Below are positions 26,301-38,900 of a DNA stretch of 64,000 bases, one piece after another. Origin of the DNA: Lineus longissimus (lineage: Eukaryota; Nemertea; Pilidiophora; Heteronemertea; Lineidae); NCBI RefSeq assembly GCF_910592395.1, contig NC_088315.1, positions 684,501 to 748,500 of the forward strand, read 5' to 3'. How positions within the stretch are numbered: the first letter of the stretch is position 1; each line of letters opens with the position of its first letter. The translations under genes were made by a program, and so were the position numbers. The notes under the pieces are model-generated. The model made no database searches, was not told the origin of the DNA, and saw nothing but the letters and a program-made list of their open reading frames with translations.

Positions 26301-26936
26301 GTAGCTGCCCCTGCCCTGTCGAAGACAAGAATGAGTGTCCCTGCAAACTTGAAAAGGTCAACTCTGCCATGGACGGCTACAAGAGCATAGGCGAACTTGT
26401 GAAGAAGGCAAAGTGCATTGAGCGCAGTGCTACGAATATTACCGACAATGACCTAGCAACCGCTGTAGGGGAGGTTGACCAATACTCCGAAAGATACGGG
26501 GTCAAGGCCAGTGAGAAGTGTAGTTCAACAAGCACTGCTGATGCTGAGGCGAATACCGAAGAGATCAATAAGATCGGGGCAGAACTGAAGCAGCTAGTTC
26601 ATAAGATCGAGCAACTGGAAGATTGTCCCTGCCCGGATGAATCTGTCATCCTGAAGACCGCATCAGAGAAGAAGTTATCCGAATATTTCTACGGAGTTAA
26701 ATGCATTGGGGAGAAGTACAAAACTGATGCCAGCGTCAGCGCTGCTGTTGAGGAAATTGACACTATCATCGCTGCTCAGTTGGTTGCGTACAAGACTGAC
26801 TGTGCCGGCTTTACGCTCCCACCAACGGCACTGGATGCGGCCAACGCTACCAATCTGATCGGAGAACAGGAGACACTCATTGAAAGTGAAATTGGAAAAC
26901 TCGACAAGATTGACAAATGCCGAGGACTCCCCGACG
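20330..26936 (+). CDS. Gene 3 exon 1: signal peptide and three CPC blocks (residues 1-2202)
   Basis: A 6.6-kb uninterrupted exon ending in a phase-1 donor (GAC G|GTAAGT). After the signal peptide come three homologous blocks: residues 55-742 (from 20492), 743-1425 (from 22556) and 1426-2202 (from 24605). Each opens with an LNC/MNC...WLC segment and has an ALxCATDxAxGGxxVxGY signature. Each block divides into about seven subrepeats of 85-110 residues. A subrepeat is a Lys/Ala/Leu-rich, probably helical stretch with single cysteines and ends in CPC. There are 16 CPC triplets plus CQC and CSC variants. One recurring subrepeat reads AxxATCxNKxLTxKTxAxxxM, then IKxVTDAL. The last block carries an extra subrepeat. 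I recognise no known domain; a disulfide-stapled helical repeat is inferred. Confidence 0.9.
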
Positions 26937-29900
26937 GTAAGTTAATTGGGTTAGGTCGGTAGACTTCACGGGAGCAGAACCGTGAAGGGCTCATCACAGC
27001 GATCAAACGATATCTTACTAGTTAACCATTCAAAAGCTGTAAGCTGAAACCGTGTTCAAGTACTGTCAAGACAGATGTGACGATTACCTGCGGAGTCGGG
27101 CAAGTTGTCTGACTGCTTTGAGGGCCACGGATCATGAAATAAAAGAACAATTTGAAATATGAGCCTAATGGAGTAACCTTCTTCAATCGTCATCCATTTC
27201 AACGTGAGTTTGCATTGAAAGTTGCCCTTAGTCTCCGCAGTGTTTGGTCGGCTTTGCCTATGTGTCAAGGTAAGGTTCACTAACCGGAGATTCACAACTT
27301 ATTGCAGCATGCCGTGCTGGCTTACGACCTCTCAAGGTCGAGCTCAACTCCACCAGACCAATGGATATTGTGTCGCCAGGGTGGTCCGATGACAAGGAGG
27401 GAAAGCTCTGCAGTGTCAGGTGTTTATGGAACATCATTTGGTCAAAGCAACTGGTAAGTTGATAATTGCGTTGAACTCGAAAATACCGATTTCTTGAATA
27501 ACACTGCCCAAAGAGAATAATTGGCCACGCCCTCGCATTCGTGTTCCATGAGTATCATGCATGTATATTGCCTCGCGTGACCTCTAGCAAATACTGTTGG
27601 TTGTAAAACACAAAGTAGGTCAAACTATGAGAATACGCGCGTATAGAGCTTTATTTAAACAGGCATCGACGAGTCCATTTATCCGATCTGTCGCATTGTG
27701 TACGTAGAAGTAGTGTCGAGAGATGAGGAACGATTTTTCATTAGGAGGCGGCAGAAATACGAATGTAGACTGCAGACTCTGCCAATATGACACTGCCAGT
27801 ACGTGTACCTTTCAAGGTTCCAGAAAAGTAACCAAAGTTTTGGGCAGGAAATACAGTATATATCATATTCTAACACCTTCCTTTCTCGGGCAACTAGGAA
27901 GTCACCTACGCAGCTGAGGCTATTGATATAAAAGCCAATGCGGACAAGACGTGTGGTGATAACAAGCTGTGTCTTAAGGTGGGCGGGGAAAACAAGACGG
28001 ACCACTGTACTGGGCAGGATGTGCTGCCAAAGCTTGCCACTGAGGAACCCCTATTGGTCAGCTACATAAACAAGGGCGCCAAGGACTGCGGAAAGGGATT
28101 CAAGATGTCACTAAAACCTTCTTACGCCGGTAAGCATTCTGGAGAGAACACCATTCTGTTGAACAATTGATGATTTTGATGATGTTGTTCGAAATTATCT
28201 TAATCATCTTGGAATTATCTTTGTCATCCATATAAATAAGGCTTGACAGACTACTTTGGCATTATCCTGAATTGAGATGGACTGGGCTCAAATTGGCCTT
28301 TTGATGATTCCCCTGCCACTGAGTATTAAGATGTCAGTACCATTCTCGTCAACACCCAACTTCTGTCGTAATTTGAAAGTCATCTTAAGATTGACCGGTC
28401 ACCAACTTGACACAAGGCTTCGAGATCGTAAATCCCCGCATGTTAGGTGACAATTTCCTCTTTAGGATGTGGCAAGAAATCGAGCGTGTACGAAGTCCAG
28501 AAACCAGATAACATTGAAATCAGCTCACCAAATGATGACGGCAAATACCCAGACAACCTAGACTGTAAATACGAAGTCAGATATGATCCACAGTTTTATG
28601 TGAGTATTTCTAGCGTTATTATTCTGGTTGGTAGAAGGGCTGGCAGGCATTTCGACGGGATAGTGACAACGATCAAAGCTGTTATTCAATTTGAAGAAAC
28701 TTCATCCAATTCTCTCATGTTGTCTACTTTGATACCTCTGTCTGAACTTTGAAACCTCTGTCAGTACTTCGAGACTCCTAGGTATCTCCCTGAATGTTTG
28801 GACCTTATCCCAACTTTGAGACTCTCATTTCTCATCTTTAAGATTCTGTATCAGCTCTGCTGTCCCTATCTCAACCTAGAATCTACTCCAAAATTAGGAC
28901 CTTAGAAGGTACCAAGGTCGACGTCTCTCTTACTTATTTCATTCCAGAAGTGTTCATATAGCATAGGTTCCGTGGACATCAACAGTACCGACTCCAAAAT
29001 CTGCGCTGAAGATGTCCTCAATGTGACCGACAGTGGCAACACTACTGCCATCTGCGGGACAAACGCGGTCCCTGAAACTCCGGCCAAGGGTGGGAAAGTG
29101 ATGCTTAACTTTGTGTCAGATGCCGAAGGATCAGGAACCGGATTTACAGCTCTGTTTACTTGTAAATTGAAATATCCTAAAGGTATGAGACGTCATCGCT
29201 TCCCAAGGTTGAGCTTTTGTTAAACGCTGCTCAATTCAGGTCGACCAGCTTCCCAGCGACCAGGACACCACGGCCTCTGATGATGCAAGCCGGTACTGAT
29301 TGGCTGAAAATTTTTCCAGTATCAAAGTACCGACATGGCTTATCATACTTTTTGTTCACAGACTCCTAGATTTCCATAGCAAGCTAGCTAACTAGAACAC
29401 AAGGTGTGACGTGACAATAGTGGATGCACGTACATGACATACAACAATCTGTTTTCCTTTCCCAAGATACAAGGAGACTCAGAATAATGGAACAGTCTGT
29501 ACACATCGAAATTGATTGGCAGAGGGTTGCATCAACTGCACAGCCACCTTGATGCTGGCCACAAGCTTATGTTCACAAGTTCATTTCGTTCTTTCAGCAT
29601 GTGATCCTAACGTCACTGAACCAGAGGTGATCAACATCACGAGTGCGACCATCATAACGGATGTGAGGTCTTTCAACCCGATCGAGGGCAAGTACATGAA
29701 GAATGCCATGTGTCGGTGGAAGGTCTGTTGGGATCCGAGGAAATTTGTGAGTACATGTATTTCGAACCAACGTACCAATATCCTTCAGGGATTTCGTACC
29801 AACTCACAAATCAATACCCTGTCAAGGCGCTCTGTTAAATATTTTCCTTTGTTCTTGTTTTGCACTCCCACTTTTCATTCTAGCGAATTATAACTTCTCA

Positions 29901-32900
29901 ATTTTAAGAACATAAATCATTTACAGAAAGTCGAATACAAAACCGTTGGCGATTTCGACATCAAGACTAACAATTCCTGCCAGCAAGATAGGCTTGTAAT
30001 CTCCAACGAAACAGACTCAAGCAATGTGTCCGCCTGCACGACCAGCGCGATTGATACAACGCAAGTGCAAGTGGAGGCGAATTCGACCGAAGCCTGTCTC
30101 TCCGTTAACTTTACTGCGAATGGTGATGCCGAGGTCGGGGGAGGGTTCCAGGTGTTGATCACTTCAGCATATGACGTGCCTCTGCGTAAGTTGATAAAGT
30201 ATTTCTTAATCCAAATACAGAAATTTGCAGCACTGATAGTGTTGTAAGATTTAAGTCATCGTTGTGTTCGTCTCCGTCTTCGACTCTTCGATGGAACCAA
30301 AGATCCAGTTCGGCGAATCACTGAATACGTTAAGAAAGTCTGAAGAATTAGAAGTATGCTAGTATGTGAGCATCCGATTCCCCGCGAAAGAGATAAGATC
30401 TTTAACCTATCTTCACTTGCAATATGGTTTCCGTTGAAGAGTTACTTGTAACACGTACCATTTCTCTTTAGATTGCGATTCTGGGAAAGCCGGCAAACAA
30501 CCACCAGTAGCAGTCGCCAACACTGAGCCGATCTACCTTTCGACTTGGGGATATGAACATGGATTCAACTATCTTGCGAATCAAACCTGTATTTGGCCAC
30601 AATTCACTTGGGATCAGCAACGATGTGTAAGACAGTGTCTTTGTAACTCTCATCCTCCTTGTTGTTTATCCACATCCGTAGATGCATCCTGTTTCAGGTT
30701 CCGCAAACCTTTCAAAGGTTTCGGCCCACACCTTTTAACCATGGGCCAACCAGGCCGATGAAAGAAATAAAAAACATAACGGCCAAGTTAGAAAACTCAA
30801 ACGTCCGACCACCAAACGACCAACTGCACTTGAAACATGATAGACACCAGCAACTGGTCTCACTTGGCTGTAAATACAACAAGTTCATTGGCGAGACAGG
30901 TCACAGAGACGCTCTGGTGTAAAGAAAAAAAAAAGAAAAATATTCCTCGAGCGGGTTCGAACTCGGAACTCTCGCCACTTGATCCTTCCCGTCTCACTCA
31001 CTATGCCATGAAGCCGTTGTTGTAAATGACATATTTTTCAGTTTTTGATTTCACGCACAAGCTTGACAGAATGGCGCCTTTTTCTGCACCATTTTCAGTT
31101 TCAAAGTGGCCTTTAAAATTTGCCTTCTTACTATATCGGCAAAGTGAATTCATAAGACACACAATCAGGAGATGAACATGCCACCCTCTGATGATGATAG
31201 AAGCACGCAGCTATTTTTCGAGTTTTGAAGATGCAAAACAATTTCCGACTTTGCTAGTATTAAAACCATGCGTGTATTGAAGAACTGTCTGATGAGGTGG
31301 CATTCGATTTCTAACACTGGGCGTAGTGGCCACGTAGAGTAAGATATGTAAACTGATGCTTATATCAGTGCTCTGCTGGTGAATATGGTAGCGCCACCCC
31401 GACCTGCTGTTGGTCTATCATATTTGAAAGCCTTTGAAACATGGCTGACCGGTCGTTGAAAACATGGCGGACGGTCGGTAGTGTTTTCTAACTTGGCCGT
31501 TAGGGTTTTTATGTATGTATGTCAGCTTTAAGTGTATTCATCGATACCAATGGCTTTCAAATCATCAAGAAAAGTTTACAATAGGAAAGATGTTTCTCAC
31601 AAGTCTATCTCCTATCTCTACAGACACTAGGTTACGAGACAGTTGGAGTTATGTCCATCTATCAAACGGTGAACGACACGACATGCGAAACAGATTATAT
31701 TGAGGTGACCACAGGAGCCGGGAATACCACAAAGTATTGTGGTGGCGACGCCATCCCCCTGACTAATGTGACAGACAGTAACTCCCTCTCGGTGAAGTTT
31801 GTAACGGATAGCGCGACGAACACGACTGGAAAAGGCTGCAAGATAAAGGTGCAGTGTCAGAAACGGGAATTGTCGAAAGGTATGATTGATGTTTCAAATC
31901 AATGCCAATTGACTCTATCTTTTATCAATGTTCCTGCGGCTATGTAAGACTAGTGGTGTGAAAAAATGCACGGAACAATCCGAATGTTTGACAGAGTTGT
32001 TGTCCCCTTCTAGGTTGTTTCTATCCTGATGAAGACGAAGACGTCGCTGAATACGAGTTGACGGAGCCAAGCAACGGCATATCCCTTACGTCCGTTGACC
32101 GCCCCAAGAACCTCAAATACATCCCGGGCTACAAATGCTCCTGGAAGGTCAAGTACGATAATGAAAAGCTGGTAAGTCATCACTGATGGTGAAATTGTGA
32201 AGTTGAAACAATTTGGTCGAGAAGTTGTAAGCTGGCGATGGTGTATGTTGAAGGTTGACGTGTATGTAAGATTGGAAAGACGTTCATTACCAAACGATAT
32301 GACTGTTTGGTTTTGCCCCTGTAGACATTTTTCCGTTTCTAATGATGGTACTTATAAATCGATGAGGTTTCAAAATACAGTTCTAATCGCCGTTCATAAC
32401 TCTATCTCCCTGTTCATCTTACTCGTGGCTGGCGGCGTAGAGTTGGTCAAAGTGAGCAGTATGCTTTCTTTGTACTTTTCCGTGGAGGAATGACTAACTA
32501 TGAGACATCATAACATCAACCCACGTTATTCGATACCAGTTGTTGAAAAACCTGAATTTTCCCTTTAGGACCTTCTCGTCTCCACCAAGGGAAAATTCGA
32601 CCTAAAGACCGGAGCAGATTGCACCAAGGACACACTGACGATAAAGGAGGGAGCTAACGGGACGGATGAATGTGTCAAGGGGCCTATTTCTACCAGGAGG
32701 CTCGTCAAGGAGAATGAAACGGAGGTCAATCACACGTCTAACAATGATAATGAAGTTGGTGAAGGATTCGAGTTGGTGTTCTTGCCAGTTCCTAAAGGTA
32801 CATGAAGTGCATAATGGTGATCCGTTACTGCCTTGGCAAAGCAGCTTGCCAGTTTGAACAGTGAGTCCGGGTAGTCGTAATTAAATAATCCAAAGACCAG

Positions 32901-35900
32901 CAATGACTTTATATATCTAGACACTTTGAAATACCTTTGATTTCAGGTTGTGGTGGTAAACCCGTGAAAAAGGAGCTTCAAACGGATGAGAACCTCTCCT
33001 TCTATGGACAGATAGAGAATCGTACCGTAAACTATGCTCCTGATCTGAACTGTAACTGGGAGTATGAATGGGACAAAGATCTGTTTGTAAGTGTGTCCAG
33101 TCTCGAGTTTTAGTTTCTTACAAAGTTAAAGGAGGCCTTATATTCCAGCGGTCATCAAATACAATATTGGGAGTAACCCAAGTGCTTTTTAGAACTGTAC
33201 CGTACCGTACCGTACACTTTTTTAGTAGCCTTGGAGGTAAGGTTGGATCTGAAGTAAGTTTGGACCCTACAGCTATTCCGAAATTACATTGAATACGAGG
33301 CCAAAGAGTAAGATTTCCGGGCAGTCTAACAAACACCTAGTCATAGCTCGAGTTATCAAACCATATCATAAAGTGAAACCTGCACGCTAATATCACTCAA
33401 ACACCCAAACAGTAAAATCGAGGTAAAAGTTTGCTATACCACGGGAAAGGAGCATACACACGAAAACTGAATCAAGTTACAATTCTCATGCGCGGTAAGA
33501 AGCACCTGAGGTTGTTCTCCTTTTCAGGATGTGTCATACAAGATTGAGAATGTGAACATCAAGGGAACACCAGCCAAGACTTGTGACAAAGGAGATAAAC
33601 TCGTCCTAGATGATGGGAAAGTCACCAACAACGTCTGTGGCACCGCCAATGTGACCTTGACACCTGTTCAGACTGGTAAACTAAAGATACAGTTCACGTC
33701 CGATCCTGATGCGCAAACTGGCTCAGGATTCAATCTGATCCTGGTTGTCACTTTCAAAGGTAAAGATCAGAGTCTACAGCAACATATCGTCTTCATGTGT
33801 TCAAGGATTAGATTTTATTCAGAATTAAGTGAGAATATCCCAGTGAACTAGGATATTGATAAACGTGCCATCCTAGTCGGCAACCGGTATTCTTATACTA
33901 AGTACATGCATGTTGTATTTTACAGCTTGTGTTGCGGGCGCCAAAACTCCTATCAAGCTTGACAAACCTGATAAGCACGAGATCGACTTCTATGGCGAGG
34001 GCTACCCAGAGTCTCTGAGCTGTGAATGGAACTACCAGTGGGACACGGCGATCTATGTGAGTATCAAATATGTCAGAGAAGGCGAAACGGTAACTGGAAG
34101 TAATGGGATGTAGCAGGAAACGTTGTTCCTATAAACTATCGTTCTTCCCTATGGTGAATCCCTTCTACGGCAGTTTGAGACAATCTGCAGTTGCAGTCAG
34201 TCCTTCATTATTGTGTGTTGCCACTGGTCTTATCATGACTTGAAAAGTAGTCACGATGCACGTAATTGGTCCAACAGAGGCCTGGCTGAGGTCGGAAAGG
34301 CTTTCCAAAAGATAAAACAACGAACAACAAAATCATGGAGCGTTTTACTAACTGTGTGATCAAGTTTCTTGCTTTTATCTCCTCCAGGATGTGCAGTTCT
34401 GTTTCCCAAAGATCGAAGTTACAGGGAGTATGCCAGCTTGTGCCCAAGACAAGATTGATACCATGGACGGCCAGACCAAGAAAGCGTTATGCGGGGCGGC
34501 TGCTGTTAGCTGTATTACAGCCGACTCCGGGAACCTTACAATTGGATTCATTTCTGATGCCATAAAGGCTGCTGACGGCAAAGGATTTGAGATGGTCATT
34601 AAGGTCTCGTATCAAGGTTAGTGAATGAGAAAATGCTGATGGCAAAGGATATAAAAAGGATGGTAGTGTGACCGTCAATATAATGTATGGTTCTTCCTTT
34701 ATCGCAGGTAGTCTTAACATATTCGTTTAGTGAAGCATCAGAAGGCATTACCAGCAGAAAAGAACGACTCCAGCTCTCGCATCTTTTTAGTCAAACCCCG
34801 ATGGGATTCTACTAAGTAATTTAACAGAACAAGCCCACCTTACTTCGGCACAGGTGTCGTTTGCAGGCAGAAACGAGTTGGCTACTGTCACACATATCAA
34901 ACGTACATACCTTAGAGTTGAATAGACACTTGCCTACTTGACACAGATCGGGGAGCATCAAAATACGATCCTGTTGTATGTTTGCAGCCTGCACGAATGC
35001 GAAGAAGGAAATCGTCACAGAATTAACGAAGCCTGGCACTCACGTCCTTAAGTTCTACAATCCTGAGAAATACCACAAAGATCTCAATTGCACTTATACA
35101 TTTAAATGGAATTTACAGTCCTTGGTAAGTTTTTACCATATTACCTCAAGTCTAAATTCATGCCATGGGACAAGTCTCATCGTAAAGATGCTACAATGAA
35201 ATGCTTCTTTACCTGCTTTGGCCTAGCCAAGGTATCCCTGGATCGCCACTCAACGCTAGGCACATCCCAGATTTGATAACTACAACTAATGGGGCACATA
35301 ATCATGCACCGTCAGCATAACAAATGATGTCTCAAGAGCATCTACAGACTTACTCTAGAATGAAGACGTTTATGTAGATGTTCTTCCCTGAACACAGTGT
35401 CTCAACTTTCTTTCATATGTGCAACCATCCATTTTCAGACGGTCAAGCAAAAGCTTCTAAACATGGATATTGACGCCTCGACAAAGAACTGTAGCAACGC
35501 GAGCACTGATGATTACCTTGAGAGGTCTGATGGCAAGAATGCGATCAGGGTGTGTGGAAATGCTACAGACCTACTAAAGAAACCATTGGAGTTGAAGACA
35601 GGATTCGCTAGCTACAATTTCATTTCGAACGCCGACGGCAATAACGGGAGAGGCTTTATCGTCGAGTTTGAAATCACTAAACGGGTTTTGCCAAAAGGTT
35701 GGTATGTCTGCGAGATCTTACAGTGGTTACAACTACCAGTGCTTTCTTAGTGAGGTGGACAATTGCTGGACATCGAGGTGAGATCTTGGGGGTTTAGTTA
35801 CGAATGCGATGCTGTACATGACTGTTTATGGTAGGTTTAAAGTGTGGTGCGATATGCATACGCAATCTGTTGATGAACGCATATTGTTAAACCTAAAAAC

Positions 35901-38900
35901 ATACAAGTACCTTTTTGAATTACTTAGACGACAGACCCATCACTATGCTTTCGTTTCGCCAGAAACCATTAGTGTCAACCAGCTAACAGCAGATACCATT
36001 CTTTGTAAATGTTTTTCAGCGTGCCGGGATGGTGATAGTATGACCATAAAGCTTCCAGGGAACACCACGTTAGAGTCTCTTGACAGAGATCAGAACTTGC
36101 CTTACCTCAGCGATCTGAATTGTTCGACAACGCTAAAACACGATCCCAAGAGATTGGTAAGACATTCAATGTTTGTGAGGCACTGCGGAGCTGGAAGCAA
36201 AATGACCATGTATGAAATTTTGTATGTTGCGTGGACCATTAGAGTTTGGCTTTGGTGGATGGGTGTTGGAACGAGTTTAGAATCCCCGATCACACCCCAA
36301 AAAAAGGTCATCGGTTGACTTACCAAGCACCACTGTTCAATGGATTTATAGTTGAATGCGATCAAACTACGTCATTTCCGATCGGGGATTCTAATGTTTA
36401 GCCTGGGTGTTTAACAGACAGTTCTCTAGGATGTCATTACATTCAATGCGTGCATTTTGAAACTGCCGCTTCCCTCATCTAATGAAACGCCATTGTTTTC
36501 AGCGCCTTTCCCTGACAACCGTTGGAGCCGTGGATATAAACAGCCCGAATGCAAAGTGTGAAAATGACTCCTTGGTCATCCAAGATGGCGAGAAAGGAAA
36601 TACGACCAAACACTGCCAGAACACGAAGATAGAGACACCGATTGAGCTGGAATCCGGGCATACTGTGATCTCTTTCCATTCCGATGGAGCGAACGAGGGC
36701 AAGGGGTATAGTGTCGTTGTAGCGGCTGAGCTACCCGAAGGTTAGTCGCATGTGTTAGGACTGATCATGTCAGCTCTCAAAGTAGAACGGAACATATGTC
36801 GGTATGGTAGATTACTTGAACAATCACCGGAAAGAGCATACCGCGAGGTCTCACAATTGATATCAAAATTTAAAAAATAATTCACGGTTAAAATTGAAAT
36901 TTTTTACAGAATGTGATGGAGGAACAACTATAGAAATCACAAATATGACGCCACCAACACTTATCTCTTCGTGGGCACCTGCGGATGCTGAGAACTACAT
37001 TGGCGGTCTACACTGTACCTGGACTGTCACTTGGAATAAACAGAAATTTGTAAGTAGCCTTATGAGTTCTCGTCTTCTCATTGAGCTTCCTTCGACATCA
37101 GGAATGGACGCGCGATTAACAAGCCTTCGGGTTGATCAGAAATCTATGGTTGTGTCTGTAAAAAGCTTTTTTGGCTCATGAAATCTGATGAAGGAGAACA
37201 GGGCCGGGGTAGAAGTTGGATATGTCCATGGATCAAGGGGACACTTCCTTCTTCTACAGCACTTCTAAGCCACCACGTTATTGTCTCTATTTCTAGGACA
37301 TGAAAGTGAAATCGTTGGTAATGGACATAGAACAATCGGCAGGGTGTGCCAATGACTATCTCGAGACTCATGCCGGTGGCGCTGCCGCGGTGAAGACGTG
37401 CGGAAACTCCGCCATTGCAGAAACCACCATAGATAGCAAAGTTGATAACTACACTGTATCGTTTGTCTCTGATGGAGACCAGAACTCCAAGACAACTGGT
37501 ATGGGATTCAAACTTCAGTTTACACCAACTCTAAGGAAGTTACCTGAAGGTATGTGTCATTTCACCAGTGGACGTATAGCTTGCATTTGCCTCCGTAAAT
37601 AACCTAAATGCAAACACAAAGAGTACACTTGTACAGGGTCATAGTGATAGCCAAGGATACGACCAGGGAGTTTTGGGCATTTAAAATGTGTTTTGTGCAT
37701 TACTGGTGCATTCCGGGAGAGCCACTATCGATCTCTAACGTACAGGAGCTGCTATCTTTCACATCAGGAGGGACAACTGTTATTTCCCTGTCGCTTTTCT
37801 TTGCTAACAGCTCGATTGATGGATTGCTTAGGTTAATGTTTGTAGCGGGACTACGTTGGAAGTGCGGTAGGAAATACTATAGGATATATACAATTTTGTA
37901 GGATGTTCGTGGGGTAAAGAGTGCACCAATCCAAAGAAGATAACCATCCCCGATGTGAACAAGAACTACACCATTACATCCCCAGACCGTGCGGATGGGT
38001 TAGACTATTCACCTGGTCTTTGCTGCCAATATGAGTTCAGCTGGGCGAGCGACAAAATGGTAACCGTTATCTTTGGACTTTATGTTGATGACTCTAGTGT
38101 GGCCGTGGCTAGAATCTTACTCAACATAATCACCACATAACTTTGTAATGTCCGCAGCCATCGGTCATACAAGGTGTTGGGCAATTCAGAAGCTACTCCC
38201 TTCTTTAAGACAAACGAGCCGGTCCGAATGATTTCGTTTGAATTACTCTACTTTACTTCACTACACTAGCATGTCCACATGATCTTGTTCAACTGTACAC
38301 GAGATCAGCGTAAAAGTTAGAAAGGCAAGAAGCACTGGACATCGCTTTTCAACCCTATCGTCTTCTATTCAGGATGTTGTCTATGGCTTCCTGGGCTTTT
38401 TCGAAACTGAAGGCAATGGCACAGATTGCGAGAGGGATTATGTGGCGGTCACAGATGGTGCCAGCGAAAAAGTCGAGACGTGTGGGATGAAGCAATATCC
38501 AGCATCACTGACCAATCGAAGCCAACAACAGGCCAAGTCTAATAAACTTGTGCTCAAGTTTAAATCGGACAATAATAATACGAGTGTTTTCAAAGGCTTT
38601 GAGGCGATGGTGAAATCTGTCGACTTGGAAGGTATGTAGCATCATCAACGAGTCCGCAAACGTCCGATTCAAAAGCAGGAACTCTAATAATCCGTTAGTC
38701 CAAAGCTGCTGTTGTGTCAGACTTAGAAATGTACATGTATACTTTTAGTCCATAAGGTACCGCCGTGTATATCCAGGACAAAATGGCAACATGGTTTCAA
38801 ATGATATCCGTTCTGAACAAAGCATTATCTCCTCATTAGCCTTACCATCAGCAGATGAGGAGTCACACTGGTGAAAACAAAAAAAAAGACAATAATATGC

